Notes under the pieces: generated by a model
The model's input: only the letters and a program-made list of their open reading frames with translations
The model's database searches: none
Told to the model about the DNA's origin: nothing
NCBI GenBank assembly: GCA_023392395.1
Contig: JAEVZE010000148.1
Span: forward strand, 1 to 6,726
DNA: 6,726 nucleotides
Origin: Bacillota bacterium
GTDB taxonomy: Bacteria > Bacillota > Clostridia > Christensenellales > Aristaeellaceae
Direction of reading: 5' to 3'
Program-made: the position numbers and the translations under genes
Part shown: one piece after another, positions 5,427 through 6,726 of the stretch
How the letters are laid out: each line of letters begins with the position of its first letter
Numbering within the stretch: the stretch's first letter is position 1

Positions 5427-5455
5427 TTGAAGCGGCGGCTGTCTTCTGGTATAAT
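5427..5455 (+). promoter_or_regulatory. Promoter of the pyruvyl transferase operon
   Basis: -35 TTGAAG (5427-5432), exactly 17 bp of spacer, and perfect -10 TATAAT (5450-5455) preceded by TGG, an extended -10. Transcription should begin near 5462, about 25 bases before the start codon. Only 24 bp separate its -35 from that of the divergent promoter at 5374-5402, so one bound regulator could act on both. Confidence 0.8.
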
Positions 5456-5486
5456 CGTACTGCTGTAATCCGAAAGGAGTCTATGG

Positions 5487-6359
5487 ATGAAAAAGCTCAA
5501 GGTGTACTACGCGAAGCTGCCCAACATGGGCGACCTGCTCAATGAGCTGATTCTGGAAGGCCTGTTCGGCGTCACGATCGAGCACACTCAGCAGCCCAAC
5601 GATTTTGACGTCATGGGCATCGGCAGCTGCCTGGGCAACGTCTTCCCCAGCCGGGGCGCGGACACGCGCCTTGTGCCCAAGGTGAAGCGCCTCGCGCTGG
5701 GCGTGGTCGAGGGCATGACCACGCCGCACTCCTGGGTCTGGTCCACCGGCTTTCTGACAAACCCTGCCGATAAACCGCGTGAGTGCCGGAAGAATCTCAG
5801 TTTCCTGGCGGTCCGGGGCGCGCTTTCCAAGGCGAACGTAGAGCGCATCACTCATCAGAAGCTGGACATTCCCGTCGGCGATGGCGGCCTGCTGGCCGAC
5901 CAGCTGATCGAGGGCGCGCGTGAAACGAGATACGAGGTAGGCCTCATCCCCCACTTCCGGGAAATGGATTGCCCCCAGATGGCGATGCTGCTTGAAAGAT
6001 ACCCCAATGCCGGCGTGATCGATCTGACAAAGGATCCGATCGAAGTGATCCGTGAGATCTCCCAGTGCGCGCACATCTTCTCCAGCAGCCTGCACGGCCT
6101 GGTCGTGGCGGACAGCCTGCGCATCCCCAACATGCGCGTCTACCTGACCGACGCGCCCAAGGGCGACGGCTTCAAATATGACGATTACTATTCCGCCTAC
6201 GGCATCAAGGTCGAGCCCTTCGTCATTGCCCCGGACCACACGCCCAAACTCAACGAGTTGATCGACGGCTACCGCGTCCCCGCGGACGCGGTCGACGCGG
6301 CCAAGAAGGCGCTGTATGCCGCGATGAGCGCTTTCCTCAAGGCGCGCGGCAATGCCTGA
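5487..6359 (+). CDS. Polysaccharide pyruvyl transferase family protein
   Basis: A 290-residue protein of the PF04230 family (ExoV, WcaK and CsaB belong to it), which transfers pyruvate from phosphoenolpyruvate to a sugar of a surface polysaccharide, forming a ketal. Visible signatures are the N-terminal KVYYAKLPNMGDLLNE (5-20), equivalent to the NxGDxLN motif; GIGSCLGNV (44-52); AVRGALSKAN (108-117); GDGGLLAD (131-138); VGLIPHF (151-157); and the C-terminal SSSLHGLVVADSLRIPN (199-215), which carries the conserved S-x-H-G donor-site motif. Size and order fit the ExoV-like subgroup. The start is supported by AAAGGAG (5473-5479) 7 bases upstream; the out-of-frame ATG at 5483 is rejected. A strong promoter lies just ahead, and a GT2 gene follows 34 bases downstream, probably in one operon. 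The acceptor sugar is unknown, and pyruvylation as the reaction is family inference. Confidence 0.9.
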   Translation: MKKLKVYYAKLPNMGDLLNELILEGLFGVTIEHTQQPNDFDVMGIGSCLGNVFPSRGADTRLVPKVKRLALGVVEGMTTPHSWVWSTGFLTNPADKPRECRKNLSFLAVRGALSKANVERITHQKLDIPVGDGGLLADQLIEGARETRYEVGLIPHFREMDCPQMAMLLERYPNAGVIDLTKDPIEVIREISQCAHIFSSSLHGLVVADSLRIPNMRVYLTDAPKGDGFKYDDYYSAYGIKVEPFVIAPDHTPKLNELIDGYRVPADAVDAAKKALYAAMSAFLKARGNA

Positions 6360-6393
6360 TGGAAACACGCGGACGCGCCGCGAGGAGGCTGAA

Positions 6394-6726
6394 ATGACCG
6401 GACAGACATTGATCAGCGTCGTGATCCCCACCTGCAGGCGGGACGCCGGGACCGACCGGCGCGCCGTGTTGAGCGCGCTGGGCCAGACGCATCGAAGCCT
6501 CGAACTGATCGTCGTGGACGACAGCCCGGAAAGCTTCCCCGGCCGCGACGAAGTCGCGAAGATGCTGGCGGCGCTGAACGATCCCCGCGTCCGATACGTG
6601 CGCCACAGCGTCAATCAGGGCGCTTGCGCGGCCAGAAACACCGGGCTTACTCAGGCGGCCGGGCGGTATGTGGCCCTTCTGGACGATGACGACGAATGGC
6701 TCCCGGAAAAGCTGGAAAAGCAGCTT
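6394..6726 (+). CDS. Family 2 glycosyltransferase, N-terminal part
   Basis: The gene is cut by the right edge of the window; 111 residues are visible and open to the end. The GT2 nucleotide-sugar domain is plain: LISVVIPTCRRD (6-17), nucleotide-binding VVDDS (40-44), the loop NQGACAARNTGL (74-85), and the metal-binding acidic run LLDDDDEW (95-102). The N-terminal half of this domain is complete and apparently intact. GAGGAGG lies 5 bases before the ATG. It starts 34 bases after the pyruvyl transferase stop on the same strand with no terminator between, so the two are probably co-transcribed and act on the same glycan. It is only generally similar to the minus-strand glycosyltransferase at 4217-5299 and does not look like a recent duplicate. 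Confidence 0.9.
   Translation, partial: MTGQTLISVVIPTCRRDAGTDRRAVLSALGQTHRSLELIVVDDSPESFPGRDEVAKMLAALNDPRVRYVRHSVNQGACAARNTGLTQAAGRYVALLDDDDEWLPEKLEKQL

Noticed and set aside
6359..6397. Small frame starting at the ATG overlapping the pyruvyl transferase stop
   Set aside because: It ends after 12 codons and is out of frame with the glycosyltransferase, which has its own ribosome binding site at the ATG at 6394.
5481..6614. Minus-strand open frame of 377 codons
   Set aside because: It is antisense to the pyruvyl transferase and the second glycosyltransferase, both of which carry family motifs and ribosome binding sites.

Overview
The window is GC-rich bacterial chromosome that looks like a member of the Bacillota, probably a high-GC gut-type clostridial lineage. 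The reasons are strong AGGAGG-type ribosome binding sites on nearly every gene, a UPF0291 (YnzC-type) small protein typical of that phylum, and sigma-A-like promoters with extended -10 boxes. The lineage is an inference; no rRNA or marker gene is present.

Layout. Positions 1-347 (minus) hold the first 115 residues of a multi-pass membrane protein of transporter type. Positions 348-873 have no convincing gene and are packed with inverted repeats, forming one complete copy and one truncated copy of a structured repeat. A GNAT acetyltransferase (874-1332, minus) and a UPF0291 protein (1403-1636, plus) diverge from a 70-bp gap. A second complete copy of the structured repeat (1694-1896) lies between the convergent ends of the UPF0291 gene and a large cyclic-di-GMP signalling protein (1902-3926, minus; REC, HD-GYP, PAS-like, GGDEF). 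Upstream of that gene are an AT-rich promoter and a GC-rich leader hairpin. The right third is a cell-surface polysaccharide locus: a family 2 glycosyltransferase (4217-5299, minus) diverges, through two back-to-back promoters, from a polysaccharide pyruvyl transferase (5487-6359, plus), followed by a second family 2 glycosyltransferase cut by the window end (6394-6726, plus).

How the genes may work together. The pyruvyl transferase and the two glycosyltransferases fit assembly and pyruvylation of an extracellular or wall-linked glycan. The neighbouring cyclic-di-GMP protein has both synthesis and hydrolysis motifs intact and could control polysaccharide output, but only proximity supports this.

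The most unusual item is the intergenic repeat. Two complete copies share the same order of hairpins. One helix is conserved almost letter for letter and carries a compensatory base-pair change, while the other helices have different sequences but still pair. Read on the minus strand, several loops become the stable tetraloops UUCG, GAGA and GUAA, which suggests a structured RNA made from that strand. I do not recognise it as a named RNA family.
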